NCBI RefSeq assembly: GCF_022698165.1
Contig: NZ_JALDAY010000005.1
Coordinates: 558,001-622,000, forward strand
Source of the DNA: Streptomyces cylindrosporus
GTDB taxonomy: Bacteria; Actinomycetota; Actinomycetes; Streptomycetales; Streptomycetaceae
DNA length: 64,000 nucleotides
Direction of reading: 5' to 3'
A program made the translations under genes and the position numbers. Each line of letters opens with the position of its first letter. Position 1 is the stretch's first letter. Below, piece after piece: positions 1 to 7,899 of this stretch. The notes beneath the pieces were generated by a model. The model was not told where the DNA came from. It saw only the letters and a program-made list of their open reading frames with translations, and searched no databases.

Positions 1-76
1 CCTCGATCATCGAGACCAGCATTTCGTGGGAGTCGACCGCGGGGCCGAGAGTACAGACGATTTTCGAACGGCGCAT
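1..76 (-). CDS. pyk: pyruvate kinase, N-terminal fragment (cut by window edge)
   Basis: Only the first 25 codons are present, reading leftwards from ATG at 76-74. The peptide begins MRRSKIVCTLGPAVDSHE, the hallmark N-terminus of pyruvate kinase (RRTKIVCTLGPA in the family), which converts phosphoenolpyruvate and ADP to pyruvate and ATP in the cytosol. An AGGA ribosome binding site lies 7 bases before the ATG. It follows ackA on the same strand after 95 bp, so it sits in a lower-glycolysis/acetate gene group with pta-ackA and pfkA. The rest of the enzyme lies outside the window, so nothing can be said about its catalytic or regulatory domains. Confidence 0.9.
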   Translation of the reverse strand, partial: MRRSKIVCTLGPAVDSHEMLVSMIE

Positions 77-104
77 GGGGCGATCCTATCGGTTTGTTTC
101 GCCG

Positions 105-116
105 CGGAATATTCCG
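105..116. promoter_or_regulatory. AT-containing palindrome upstream of pyk
   Basis: CGGAATATTCCG is a perfect 12-bp palindrome about 30 bp upstream of the pyk start, in a 95-bp gap. It stands out against the GC-rich surroundings and could be an operator for pyk or a small hairpin. No regulator is identified and function is inference only. Confidence 0.25.
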
Positions 117-171
117 TCTGGCGGAAGATACAAATGGGCGGAGCGGCGCTCGTTTGCCGGTTACCGCTCGG

Positions 172-1389
172 TCACGTCTTTTCCGCAGGGCGGACCAGGG
201 CATAGGTCTGCGTCGCGATTTCCAGTTCTTCGTCGGTCGGCACCACGGCGACCTTCACCCTCGCGTCCTCGGGCGAGATCAGCCGCGGCTCGTCACTGCG
301 TACGGCGTTCAGCGCGCCGTCCACCGCCAGGCCCAGGGTCTCCAGGCCCGCGACGGCCGCCGCCCGCACCGGCGCCGCGTTCTCGCCGACCCCGGCCGTG
401 AACGCGATCGCGTCCACCGTACCGAGCACGGCGTAATAGGCGCCGATGTACTTCTTCAGGCGGTGAATGTAGATGTCGAAGGCGAGCCGGGCGGCCTCGT
501 CGCCCTCGCCGATCCGGCGCTCTATCTCCCGCATGTCGTTGTCGCCGCACAGGCCGACGAGCCCGCTCTTCTTGTTGAGAAGAGTGTCGATTTCATCAAT
601 GGACATTCCGCCAACTCGCGCCAAATGGAAGATGACGGCCGGATCCAGGTCACCGGAGCGGGTACCCATCACGAGCCCCTCCAAGGGCGTCAGCCCCATG
701 GAGGTGTCCACGCACCGGCCGCCCCGGACCGCCGACGCGGAGGCGCCGTTGCCCAGGTGCAGCACGATGACGTTGACCTCCTCCGGCGCCCTGCCGAGCA
801 GCTCCGCGGTGGCCCGGGAGACGTACGCGTGCGAGGTGCCGTGGAAGCCGTACCGCCGGACTCTGTGCTCGTCGGCGGTCTCGACGTCGATCGCGTAGCG
901 CGCGGCCGACTCCGGCATCGTCGTGTGGAACGCGGTGTCGAAGACGGCGACCTGGGGGAGGTCCGGGCGCAGCGCCATGGCCGTGCGGATGCCGGTGAGG
1001 TTGGCCGGGTTGTGCAGCGGTGCGACCGGGATCAGCCGCTCGATCTCGGCGAGCACGGCGTCGTCGATCACGGTCGGCTCGGTGAAGGCCTTCCCGCCGT
1101 GCACCACCCGGTGGCCTATCGCGGCCAGCTCCGGGGAGTCGAGCCCCAGCCCGTCCCTGGCCAGCTCCTCGGAGACGGCCTTCAGCGCGGAGTCGTGGTC
1201 GGCGACCGGCCCGGCCCACTCCCGGGCCTCCCCGCCCCTGGCGAGCGGGGTGTGCCTGAGCCGGGAGGTCTCCTCGCCGATGCGCTCGACGATGCCCATG
1301 GCCAGCCGGCTGCCGTCCGCCATGTCGAGCAGCTGGTACTTCACCGACGAGGAGCCGGAGTTGAGGACGAGGACTCGGGTCGCGCTCAC
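172..1389 (-). CDS. ackA: acetate kinase
   Basis: 405 aa, the usual length. It converts acetyl phosphate plus ADP to acetate plus ATP (reversible), the second step of the Pta-AckA pathway. The N-terminus VLVLNSGSSSVKYQLL is the family signature that opens the ASKHA fold; VFDTAFHTTMP and the glycine-rich HGTSHAYV and HLGNGAS stretches match the nucleotide and acetate sites. Translation starts at GTG 1389, overlapping the pta stop by four bases (GTGA), so the two enzymes are translationally coupled and made together. The stop at 172 is followed after 95 bp by pyk in the same direction. Confidence 0.96.
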   Translation of the reverse strand: MSATRVLVLNSGSSSVKYQLLDMADGSRLAMGIVERIGEETSRLRHTPLARGGEAREWAGPVADHDSALKAVSEELARDGLGLDSPELAAIGHRVVHGGKAFTEPTVIDDAVLAEIERLIPVAPLHNPANLTGIRTAMALRPDLPQVAVFDTAFHTTMPESAARYAIDVETADEHRVRRYGFHGTSHAYVSRATAELLGRAPEEVNVIVLHLGNGASASAVRGGRCVDTSMGLTPLEGLVMGTRSGDLDPAVIFHLARVGGMSIDEIDTLLNKKSGLVGLCGDNDMREIERRIGEGDEAARLAFDIYIHRLKKYIGAYYAVLGTVDAIAFTAGVGENAAPVRAAAVAGLETLGLAVDGALNAVRSDEPRLISPEDARVKVAVVPTDEELEIATQTYALVRPAEKT

Positions 1390-3518
1390 CGCTGGGACGC
1401 CTTCTCGCTCGGGGACGGGGACGGGGACGGGGACGGGGACTGGGACTGGGACGGGGACTGGGCCTGGATCGCCGTGATGGCGACGGTGTTGACGATGTCC
1501 GAGACCAGGGCGCCCCGGGACAGGTCGTTGACCGGCTTGCGCAGGCCCTGCAGCACCGGGCCGACGGCGATCGCGCCGGCCGAACGCTGCACGGCCTTGT
1601 ACGTGTTGTTACCTGTATTGAGGTCCGGAAAGATCAGAACCGTTGCCTGCCCCGCCACATCGGATTCCGGCAGCTTGGTCCGGGCGACCGTCGGCTCCAC
1701 CGCGGCGTCGTACTGGATCGGCCCCTCGATCTTCAGGTCGGGCCGCCGCTCGCGCACCAGCTCGGTGGCCTCCCGCACCTTGTCGACGTCGGCGCCCGAG
1801 CCCGACGTACCGGTGGAGTACGACAGCATCGCGATCCGCGGCTCCACGCCGAACCGCTCGGCGGTGGTGGCCGACTGCATGGCGATGTCGGCGAGCTGCC
1901 GCGCGTCCGGGTCGGGGTTGACCGCGCAGTCGCCGTAGACGAGGACCCTGTCGGCGAGGCACATGAAGAAGACCGACGAGACGATGTCGGCGTCCGGCTT
2001 GGTCTTGATGATCTCGAAGGCGGGCCGGATGGTCGCGGCCGTGGAGTGCACGGACCCCGACACCATGCCGTCGGCCAGCCCCTCCTGGACCATCAGGGTG
2101 CCGAAGTAGTTCACGTCGCTCACGACGTCGTACGCCAGCTCCACCGTCACGCCCTTGTGGGCGCGGAAGCCGGCGTACCGCTCGGCGAAGGAGTCGCGCA
2201 GCTCGCTGGTGGCCGGGTCGATCAGCTGGGAGTCGCCCAGGTCGATGCCGAGGTCGGCGGCCTTCTTGCGGATCTGGTCGACCGGGCCGAGCAGGGTGAG
2301 GTCGCAGATGCCGCGGCGCAGCAGCACCTCGGCCGCGTGCAGGATGCGCTCCTCGGTGCCCTCCGGCAGGACGACCCGGCGCTTGTCGGAGCGGGCCTGT
2401 TCGAGGAGCTGGTGCTCGAACATCATCGGGGTGAGGCGGTCGCTGCTCGGCGCCGAGACCCGCCCCAGCAGGTCCCCGGTGTCGACGTACCGCTCGAAGA
2501 GGCCGAGCGCGGTCTCCGCCTTCCTCGGGGTCGCCGCGTTCAGCTTCCCTTCCAGGGCGAAGAGTTGCTCCGCCGTCGGGAAGCTCATGCCGGGCACCGA
2601 GAGCACCGGGGTGCCGGGGGCGAGCCGGGCGGCGAGGGTGAGGACGTCGTCGCCGGGGGCCTCGCCGAGGGTGAGCAGCACGCCGGCTATCGGCGGGGTG
2701 CCGGCGCTGTGCGCGGCGAGCGAGCCGACGACCAGGTCGGCGCGGTCGCCCGGGGTGACGACCAGACAGCCCGGGGTCAGGGCGCTGAGGAACTTCGGCA
2801 GCATCGCGCCGCCGAAGACGAAGTCCAGCGCGTCCCGGGCGAGCCCCGAGTCGTCGCCCAGCACGACCTTGGCGTCCAGCGCCTGGGCGATCTGCGAGAC
2901 GGTCGGCGCGGAGAGCGCGGGCTCGTCCGGTACGACGTAACAGGGCACCGGCAGCCGGGAGTCCAGCTGCTGCGCGATCTCGTCGCGGTCCTCGCGGGCG
3001 ACCCGGTTGGCGACCATCGCGAGCACGTCGCAGCCGAGGCCGTCGTAGGCGCGGAAGGCGTTGCGGGTCTCGGCGAGCACGGACTCGGCGGGCTGCTTGC
3101 GGCCGCCCACCACCGGGATCACGGAGGCGCCGAACTCGTTGGCCAGGCGGGCGTTGAGGGAGAGCTCGTCGGGGAGCTGGGTGTCGGCGAAGTCCGTGCC
3201 GAGGACGAGGACGACGTCGTAGTCCCGCGCCACCACATGGAACCGGTCGACGAGCGTGGACACCAGCTCGTCGGTGCCGCGCTCGGCCTGCAGGGCGGAC
3301 GCCTCGTGGTAGTCCATGCCGTAGACGGTGGCCGGGTCCTGGGACAGCCGGTAGCGGGCGCGCAGCAGCTCGAACAGCCGGTCGGGCTGATGGTGGACGA
3401 GCGGCCGGAACACCCCCACCCGGTCGACCTGGCGGGTCAGGAGCTCCATGACTCCCAGCTCGACGACCTGGCGGCCGTCGCCGCGGTCGATTCCGGTCAC
3501 GTATACGCTGCGCGTCAC
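1386..3518 (-). CDS. pta: phosphate acetyltransferase (long, multidomain type)
   Basis: 710 aa from GTG 3518, which has GGAGAG five to six bases upstream; the open frame continues further upstream but that part looks non-coding. It converts acetyl-CoA plus phosphate to acetyl phosphate plus CoA. Order of parts: an N-terminal P-loop-like BioD/CobQ-type domain (starts VTRSVYVTGIDRGDGRQ), a central DRTGG domain (around VVTPGDRADLVVGSLAAH) and the C-terminal PTA_PTB catalytic domain from about residue 370 (SDKRRVVLPEGTEERIL, GSVHSTAATIRPAF). This is the long Pta architecture of enterobacteria and actinobacteria. The extreme C-terminus carries a Ser-Pro-Gln repeat tail from a DNA hexamer tract. 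It is the first gene of the pta-ackA pair and diverges from pfkA. Confidence 0.95.
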   Translation of the reverse strand: MTRSVYVTGIDRGDGRQVVELGVMELLTRQVDRVGVFRPLVHHQPDRLFELLRARYRLSQDPATVYGMDYHEASALQAERGTDELVSTLVDRFHVVARDYDVVLVLGTDFADTQLPDELSLNARLANEFGASVIPVVGGRKQPAESVLAETRNAFRAYDGLGCDVLAMVANRVAREDRDEIAQQLDSRLPVPCYVVPDEPALSAPTVSQIAQALDAKVVLGDDSGLARDALDFVFGGAMLPKFLSALTPGCLVVTPGDRADLVVGSLAAHSAGTPPIAGVLLTLGEAPGDDVLTLAARLAPGTPVLSVPGMSFPTAEQLFALEGKLNAATPRKAETALGLFERYVDTGDLLGRVSAPSSDRLTPMMFEHQLLEQARSDKRRVVLPEGTEERILHAAEVLLRRGICDLTLLGPVDQIRKKAADLGIDLGDSQLIDPATSELRDSFAERYAGFRAHKGVTVELAYDVVSDVNYFGTLMVQEGLADGMVSGSVHSTAATIRPAFEIIKTKPDADIVSSVFFMCLADRVLVYGDCAVNPDPDARQLADIAMQSATTAERFGVEPRIAMLSYSTGTSGSGADVDKVREATELVRERRPDLKIEGPIQYDAAVEPTVARTKLPESDVAGQATVLIFPDLNTGNNTYKAVQRSAGAIAVGPVLQGLRKPVNDLSRGALVSDIVNTVAITAIQAQSPSQSQSPSPSPSPSPSEKASQR
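1411..1458. repeat. GGGGAC hexanucleotide tract in the pta 3' end
   Basis: Eight consecutive 6-bp units: five GGGGAC, two TGGGAC, one GGGGAC. In the pta frame they encode an alternating Ser-Pro/Ser-Gln tail. Because the unit is two codons, copy-number change lengthens or shortens the tail without shifting frame. Confidence 0.9.
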
Positions 3519-3618
3519 GTGTGCTCTCCGTTTCGCGTCCGAGTTCGTGTCTGGGCCTGGCCCGAGTCTGGCGTATGAGGCGTCATAAAAATCGCCCACC
3601 GAGGTGAGCAGAACCCTC

Positions 3619-3647
3619 TTGACAATACCCCTGGCGGTGGATAAGAC
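3619..3647 (+). promoter_or_regulatory. candidate housekeeping promoter toward pfkA (distal)
   Basis: TTGACA at 3619-3624 and TAAGAC at 3642-3647 are separated by 17 bp, close to the HrdB-type consensus. It lies in the 278-bp divergent region between pta and pfkA and points toward pfkA. Confidence 0.45.
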
Positions 3648-3683
3648 GCCCGTCAGCATCGGGGGTGAACCGGGGCGAAGCGG

Positions 3684-3713
3684 TTGACCCGATAGGGGCA
3701 ATCGGGTTATAGG
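3684..3713 (+). promoter_or_regulatory. candidate housekeeping promoter toward pfkA (proximal)
   Basis: TTGACC at 3684-3689 and TATAGG at 3708-3713 with an 18-bp spacer. Transcription would start near 3720 and leave a leader of roughly 75 bases before the pfkA ATG. This is the better placed of two candidates. Confidence 0.5.
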
Positions 3714-3796
3714 GTGCAGATGCGACAGGGTCCTCCGGGGCATGAAACAATCGCACTGGCTCACCGGTATCGACACCGAGCAGGAGACACAGCCAG

Positions 3797-4822
3797 ATGC
3801 GCATCGGAGTTCTCACCGCAGGCGGCGACTGCCCCGGCCTGAACGCCGTGATCCGGTCGGTCGTGCACCGCGCCGTCGACAACTACGGCGACGAGGTGAT
3901 CGGTTTCGAGGACGGTTACGCCGGCCTCCTGGACGGGCGCTACCGCAGCCTGGACCTGGAATCGGTCAGCGGCATCCTGGCCCGCGGCGGCACGATTCTC
4001 GGCTCCTCCCGCCTGGAGCGCGACCGGCTGCGCGAGGCCTGCGAGCGTGCCGAGGACATGGTCGAGGCCTTCGGCATCGACGCGCTCATCCCGATCGGCG
4101 GCGAGGGCACGCTGACGGCGGCCCGGATGCTGTCCGACGCCGGCCTCCCGGTGGTCGGCGTGCCGAAGACGATCGACAACGACATCTCCTCCACCGACCG
4201 CACCTTCGGCTTCGACACCGCGGTCGGCGTCGCCACCGAGGCGATGGACCGCCTCAAGACCACCGCCGAGTCCCACCAGCGCGTCATGGTGGTCGAGGTC
4301 ATGGGCCGGCACGCGGGCTGGATCGCCCTGGAGTCCGGCATGGCCGCCGGTGCCCACGGCATCTGCCTCCCCGAGCGCCCCTTCGACCCGGCCGACCTGG
4401 TCAAGATGGTCGAGGAGCGCTTCGCGCGCGGCAAGAAGTTCGCGGTCGTCTGCGTCGCCGAGGGCGCCCACCCCGCCGAGGGCTCCATGGACTACGGCCA
4501 CGGCGAGATCGACCAGTTCGGCCACGAGCGCTTCCAGGGCATCGGCACGGCACTGGCGTACGAGCTGGAGCGCCGACTCGGCAAGGAGGCCAAGCCGGTC
4601 ATCCTCGGCCATGTGCAGCGCGGTGGCGTACCGACGGCGTACGACCGTGTCCTCGCGACCCGCTTCGGCTGGCACGCGGTGGAGGCGGCGCACCGCGGCG
4701 AGTTCGGCAAGATGACGGCGCTCAGGGGCACGGACATCCTGATGGTGCCGCTGGCGGAGGCGGTTACCGAGCTGAAGACGGTGCCGAAGGACCGGATGGA
4801 CGAGGCGGAGTCGGTCTTCTAG
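3797..4822 (+). CDS. pfkA: 6-phosphofructokinase
   Basis: 341 aa, a normal actinobacterial length. It phosphorylates fructose 6-phosphate to fructose 1,6-bisphosphate in glycolysis. MRIGVLTAGGDCPGLNAVIR is the nucleotide-binding start, IPIGGEGTLTAA the phosphate-site loop, PKTIDNDI carries the catalytic Asp, and TDRTFGFDTAV and VMGRHAGWIA follow as expected. The Gly after the acidic residue in GGEGT favours ATP over PPi; the Lys in PKTIDND is seen in actinobacterial group III enzymes (family knowledge). GGAG lies about ten bases before ATG 3797. Divergent from pta-ackA, so upper glycolysis and acetate overflow share a regulatory region. Confidence 0.95.
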   Translation: MRIGVLTAGGDCPGLNAVIRSVVHRAVDNYGDEVIGFEDGYAGLLDGRYRSLDLESVSGILARGGTILGSSRLERDRLREACERAEDMVEAFGIDALIPIGGEGTLTAARMLSDAGLPVVGVPKTIDNDISSTDRTFGFDTAVGVATEAMDRLKTTAESHQRVMVVEVMGRHAGWIALESGMAAGAHGICLPERPFDPADLVKMVEERFARGKKFAVVCVAEGAHPAEGSMDYGHGEIDQFGHERFQGIGTALAYELERRLGKEAKPVILGHVQRGGVPTAYDRVLATRFGWHAVEAAHRGEFGKMTALRGTDILMVPLAEAVTELKTVPKDRMDEAESVF

Positions 4823-4855
4823 GTCTGTCGGCGCTCTGTCGGGGCTGTCGGGTTT

Positions 4856-5644
4856 CTATTCGGTGTTGTCCTGGACCGCGGCCCAGAAGTGGTCGACGAT
4901 CCGGTCCAGGAAGTCCCGCCCGGCGTCGCTCGCATCGCTCGCCGCGTGGCCGTCGCCCCAGCTCAGCGAGGCGACCATCTGCCCCTGGTAGTCCTGGTGC
5001 AGCTGCTGGAGGGTGTCCTCCAGCAGACGCCGGTCCAGGGGCACGATCTTGCCCACCGGACGCACGTACGCCTGCCAGCGCGTGCCCACGGCGCTGCGCA
5101 GCAGCTCGGCGAGCTTGCCCTCGCGTCCCGTGACGGTGACGAAGTCGGGGAGCGAGAGTTCGAGGAGCTCGGCGAGGGCGGTGGACTGACGGTCGTTGCC
5201 GCGCCAGGTGTTGTGCTCCTCCATGTTCAGGTACGCGAGCAGTTCGAGACCGGCGGTACGGGCCACGTCCTCCGGGGCGAGGCCGCGGGCCATGCGGTGC
5301 TCGCGCAGGGTGCGTGGCCGCCCGAGGAGTTCGGCGGGGGAACACCACAACACGCCTGCGAGAGCGGTGAGTTCGGGGCTGGTGGGGGAGACGAGACCGC
5401 GTTCCCAGGCGAGGACGAGGTCCGGGGTGACGTAGGGGAGTCCGTACGAGGTGCGCAGCCCGTGGGCGACGTGCTCGGGTCCCATGCCGAGGGCGGCGCG
5501 CAGCCGGCGTGCGGCCATGGCGTCGAAGGGCGGGGCGGGCTGTTGGGGGCGGTGGGGGTGGCTCGGGCGGTGCGGGTGGGGGGACGGCGGGTAGGGCGGC
5601 TGATGGGGTGGGGGTTGGGGTGATGGTTGGCGCACGGGGCACAA
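4856..5644 (-). CDS. XRE-type helix-turn-helix protein
   Basis: Cytosolic DNA-binding regulator, up to 262 aa. Two helix-turn-helix-like segments can be seen: one in MAARRLRAALGMGPEHV onward, with LVLAWERG as the recognition-helix end, and a second in TLREHRMARGLAPEDVARTA. The C-terminal 90 residues are helical with no recognised domain. The start is uncertain: TTG 5644, GTG 5635 and ATG 5518 are all in frame and none has a clear ribosome binding site. The longest form would add a Pro/His-rich leader encoded by a G-rich tract, which may not be real. It converges on pfkA with a 33-bp gap and lies downstream of a sugar ABC operon, so it could respond to sugar metabolism, but no target is known. 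Confidence 0.75.
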   Translation of the reverse strand: MCPVRQPSPQPPPHQPPYPPSPHPHRPSHPHRPQQPAPPFDAMAARRLRAALGMGPEHVAHGLRTSYGLPYVTPDLVLAWERGLVSPTSPELTALAGVLWCSPAELLGRPRTLREHRMARGLAPEDVARTAGLELLAYLNMEEHNTWRGNDRQSTALAELLELSLPDFVTVTGREGKLAELLRSAVGTRWQAYVRPVGKIVPLDRRLLEDTLQQLHQDYQGQMVASLSWGDGHAASDASDAGRDFLDRIVDHFWAAVQDNTE

Positions 5645-6032
5645 CGTAGGGCCGCCGGAATGGGCTGACTACGGTCTGTTCGGCCAGGATCACTGATTGT
5701 AGGAACGTACGGATTCGGCCAGGTGTGCGGGGTGTGCGCGGATGGCCGAAGATCGTCTGTCTGGTGGCGGGGCGTGCCCGCGAGGGGGGCGTCGAGCGGT
5801 CCGCGCGGTCGCAGCCCTCCGTGGTGAATTTGTGAACGTCAAGGTCGATGGGCATATGCGCGAAGGTCTGCCGCTCCCCTGACACCCGGGATCCCGGGCC
5901 GGTGGACCCGGACGGCGTGCCGCGGGGTGCACCGCCGCGGGCGGGCTTCGAAAGGGGGTTCGCCATGGCCGACGCCTCGAACGGCCGCGTGGAGATCGAC
6001 AACGCGCGGCTCAATCCCGACGCCCGCGGGCC
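5645..6032. other. 388-bp intergenic region with perfect palindrome
   Basis: It lies between the HTH gene's upstream end and the 3' end of the sugar permease operon. It contains CCCGGGATCCCGGG, a perfect 14-bp palindrome at 5885-5898 (loopless hairpin or protein site). A short plus-strand frame from ATG 5965 with a good AAGGGGG ribosome site overlaps the permease end antisense. No convincing gene is seen. Confidence 0.5.
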
Positions 6033-6923
6033 TCACCCCTTCACCGCCCCGCCCAGCGCGAACCCTCCCCCCAGCCGTCGGGCGATCAGCAGGTACAGCA
6101 GGATCACCGGCGTCGAGTAGACGATCGAGAAGGCGGCGAGCTGGCCGTACGCCACCATCCCGCGGTTCCCGAAGAACTCGTTGATGCTCACGCTCGCCGG
6201 CATCTGGTCCGGGGTCAGCAGCAGCATGAAGGGGACGAAGAAGTTCCCCCACATCAGGACGAACGAGAACACAGTGACCACCGCGACGCCCGGTCCCATC
6301 AGGGGCAGGACGATGCGGACCAGGGACTGGAGGGAGTTCGCGCCGTCGGTCCAGGCCGCCTCCTCCAGTTCCTTCGGCACGCCGTCCATGAAGTTCTTCA
6401 TCAGCCAGATGGCGAAGGGGAGTTGGGAGGCGGTGAAGAAGAAGATCACCCCTTGCGCGGTGTCGATCAGATTCACCCGCACGAACAGGGCGTACACCGG
6501 AACCATGATCGCCGTGATCGGCAGGCTCGTCGCGAAGAGGATCGTCAGGAGGAAGGGACGGTTCAGGCGGGAGCGGAAGCGGGAGAGGGGGTACGCCGCC
6601 AGGGCCGCGCAGACGACCGTGAGCAGCGTCGCCCCGCCGCACAGGATCAGGCTGTTGAGCAGCGGGGTGAAGGTGATGTCCGAGGTGAGGATCGCGTCGA
6701 AGTTGTCGAAGGTGAGCCCGTCGGGGACCTTCACGCGGAGGTCGGCGTGCGGGTCCACGGAGGAGAGCAGGACCCAGGCGAGGGGCAGCACGAAGGCGGC
6801 GGCCACCGCCAACAGGCCGATGTCGGCGGCGAGTCGGCGGGTACGGCGGCGGGAGGCGAGCGTGGGCCCGGGGCTGGTGGCGGTGGCGGTTGCGGTGGGG
6901 CGGGGTACGGCGGTGGCGGCCAT
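6033..6923 (-). CDS. carbohydrate ABC transporter permease (MalG type)
   Basis: 296 aa inner-membrane permease, third gene of a sugar importer operon. About six transmembrane helices are visible (for example IGLLAVAAAFVLPLAWVLLSS near residue 35 and the last at VYSTPVILLYLLIARRL). The EAA loop that contacts the ATPase reads EEAAWTDGANSLQSLVRIVLP. A low-complexity Ala/Thr/Pro leader precedes the first helix. Six bases separate it from the preceding permease stop. No ATPase gene is in the operon; in Streptomyces a shared ATPase such as MsiK usually energises these importers (family knowledge). The substrate cannot be told from sequence. Confidence 0.9.
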   Translation of the reverse strand: MAATAVPRPTATATATSPGPTLASRRRTRRLAADIGLLAVAAAFVLPLAWVLLSSVDPHADLRVKVPDGLTFDNFDAILTSDITFTPLLNSLILCGGATLLTVVCAALAAYPLSRFRSRLNRPFLLTILFATSLPITAIMVPVYALFVRVNLIDTAQGVIFFFTASQLPFAIWLMKNFMDGVPKELEEAAWTDGANSLQSLVRIVLPLMGPGVAVVTVFSFVLMWGNFFVPFMLLLTPDQMPASVSINEFFGNRGMVAYGQLAAFSIVYSTPVILLYLLIARRLGGGFALGGAVKG

Positions 6924-6929
6924 GTCGGA

Positions 6930-7883
6930 TCAGACCTCCGTTCGCAGCAGGCGCAGATAGACGAGCGAGAACAGGGAGCCGACGAGGAGGAGCAGCAGGG
7001 CGACCGCGGTGCCGTAGCCGATCATGCTGTTCTGGAAGGCCTGTTCGTACATGAACAGGGGCAGGGTCTGGCTCTTGTTGCCCGGACCGCCGCGCGTCAT
7101 CACCCAGATGAGCCCGAAGACCGACAGGGTCTGCAGGGTGTTGAGCATCAGGTTGGTACCGATGGAGCGGCGGATCATCGGGAGGGTGATGTGCCACATA
7201 CGGCGCCAGCCGCCCGCGCCGTCCACCTCCGCCGCCTCGGTGATCTCGCTCGGGATCTCGTTCAGCGCGGCCGAGTAGACCAGCATCGAGAAGGCCGTCC
7301 CGCGCCAGACGTTCGCGAAGGACACGGCGAGGATCGGGAGGGTGAACAGCCAGTTCTGGGACGGGAGATGGAGCCAGTCCAGGATGGCGTTGAGGGTGCC
7401 CTCCTTGCGGAAGAAGGCGTACAGCAGGAACCCGGCGACGACCTCCGGCAGCACCCACGCCGTGATGACGATGCCGCCGGTGAGGGTGCGAACGGGCTTC
7501 GAGGCACGCTGCATCAGCGCGGCGAGGGCGAGCCCGAGGGTGTTCTGCCCGAGCAGCGAGGACACGACGGTGAAGACGAGAGTGAGCCATACGGCGTTGA
7601 GGAACTCCTCGTCCCGGAAGGCCTTGCGGAAGTTGGCGAGGCCGACGAAGGAGGAGTGGGCCTGGCCGGTGAGCTGGAGGTCGGTGAAGGCGATGTAGGC
7701 GCAGTAGGCGATGGGCCCGGCGAGGAAGAGGAGCAGGAGGACGACGGCGGGCGAGAGGGGGAGCACCCGGGCGAGGGCGCGGAGCAACTTCCCGTGCTTG
7801 GAGGGAGTTTGGGCGGGACGGCCCGGAGGAGCCTTGACGGTCTCCGGGCCATCGGTCGCGTGCGGTGCGGCCGCGGCGGTCAT
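6930..7883 (-). CDS. carbohydrate ABC transporter permease (MalF/UgpA type)
   Basis: 317 aa from ATG 7883, chosen because GGAGAG lies seven bases upstream; the frame extends further upstream but overlaps the preceding gene. It has six predicted membrane spans beginning PLSPAVVLLLLFLAGPIAYCAYIAF, and the EAA loop TEAAEVDGAGGWRRMWHITLPM that docks on the ATPase. It forms the heterodimeric channel with the downstream MalG-type permease. It lies 16 bp after the substrate-binding lipoprotein, so all three genes are one transcript. Confidence 0.9.
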   Translation of the reverse strand: MTAAAAPHATDGPETVKAPPGRPAQTPSKHGKLLRALARVLPLSPAVVLLLLFLAGPIAYCAYIAFTDLQLTGQAHSSFVGLANFRKAFRDEEFLNAVWLTLVFTVVSSLLGQNTLGLALAALMQRASKPVRTLTGGIVITAWVLPEVVAGFLLYAFFRKEGTLNAILDWLHLPSQNWLFTLPILAVSFANVWRGTAFSMLVYSAALNEIPSEITEAAEVDGAGGWRRMWHITLPMIRRSIGTNLMLNTLQTLSVFGLIWVMTRGGPGNKSQTLPLFMYEQAFQNSMIGYGTAVALLLLLVGSLFSLVYLRLLRTEV

Positions 7884-7899
7884 ACGCACTCTCCGCCGC

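Noticed and set aside
94..1938. 614-codon plus-strand frame opposite ackA and pta
   Set aside because: Its product is Arg/Gly/His-rich with no domain. It mirrors two clear genes on the other strand, a usual high-GC artefact.
5965..6120. Small plus-strand ORF with a good ribosome site (MADASNGRVEIDNARL...)
   Set aside because: Its second half is antisense to the permease end and low in information. There is no known family, so it is kept only as a note.
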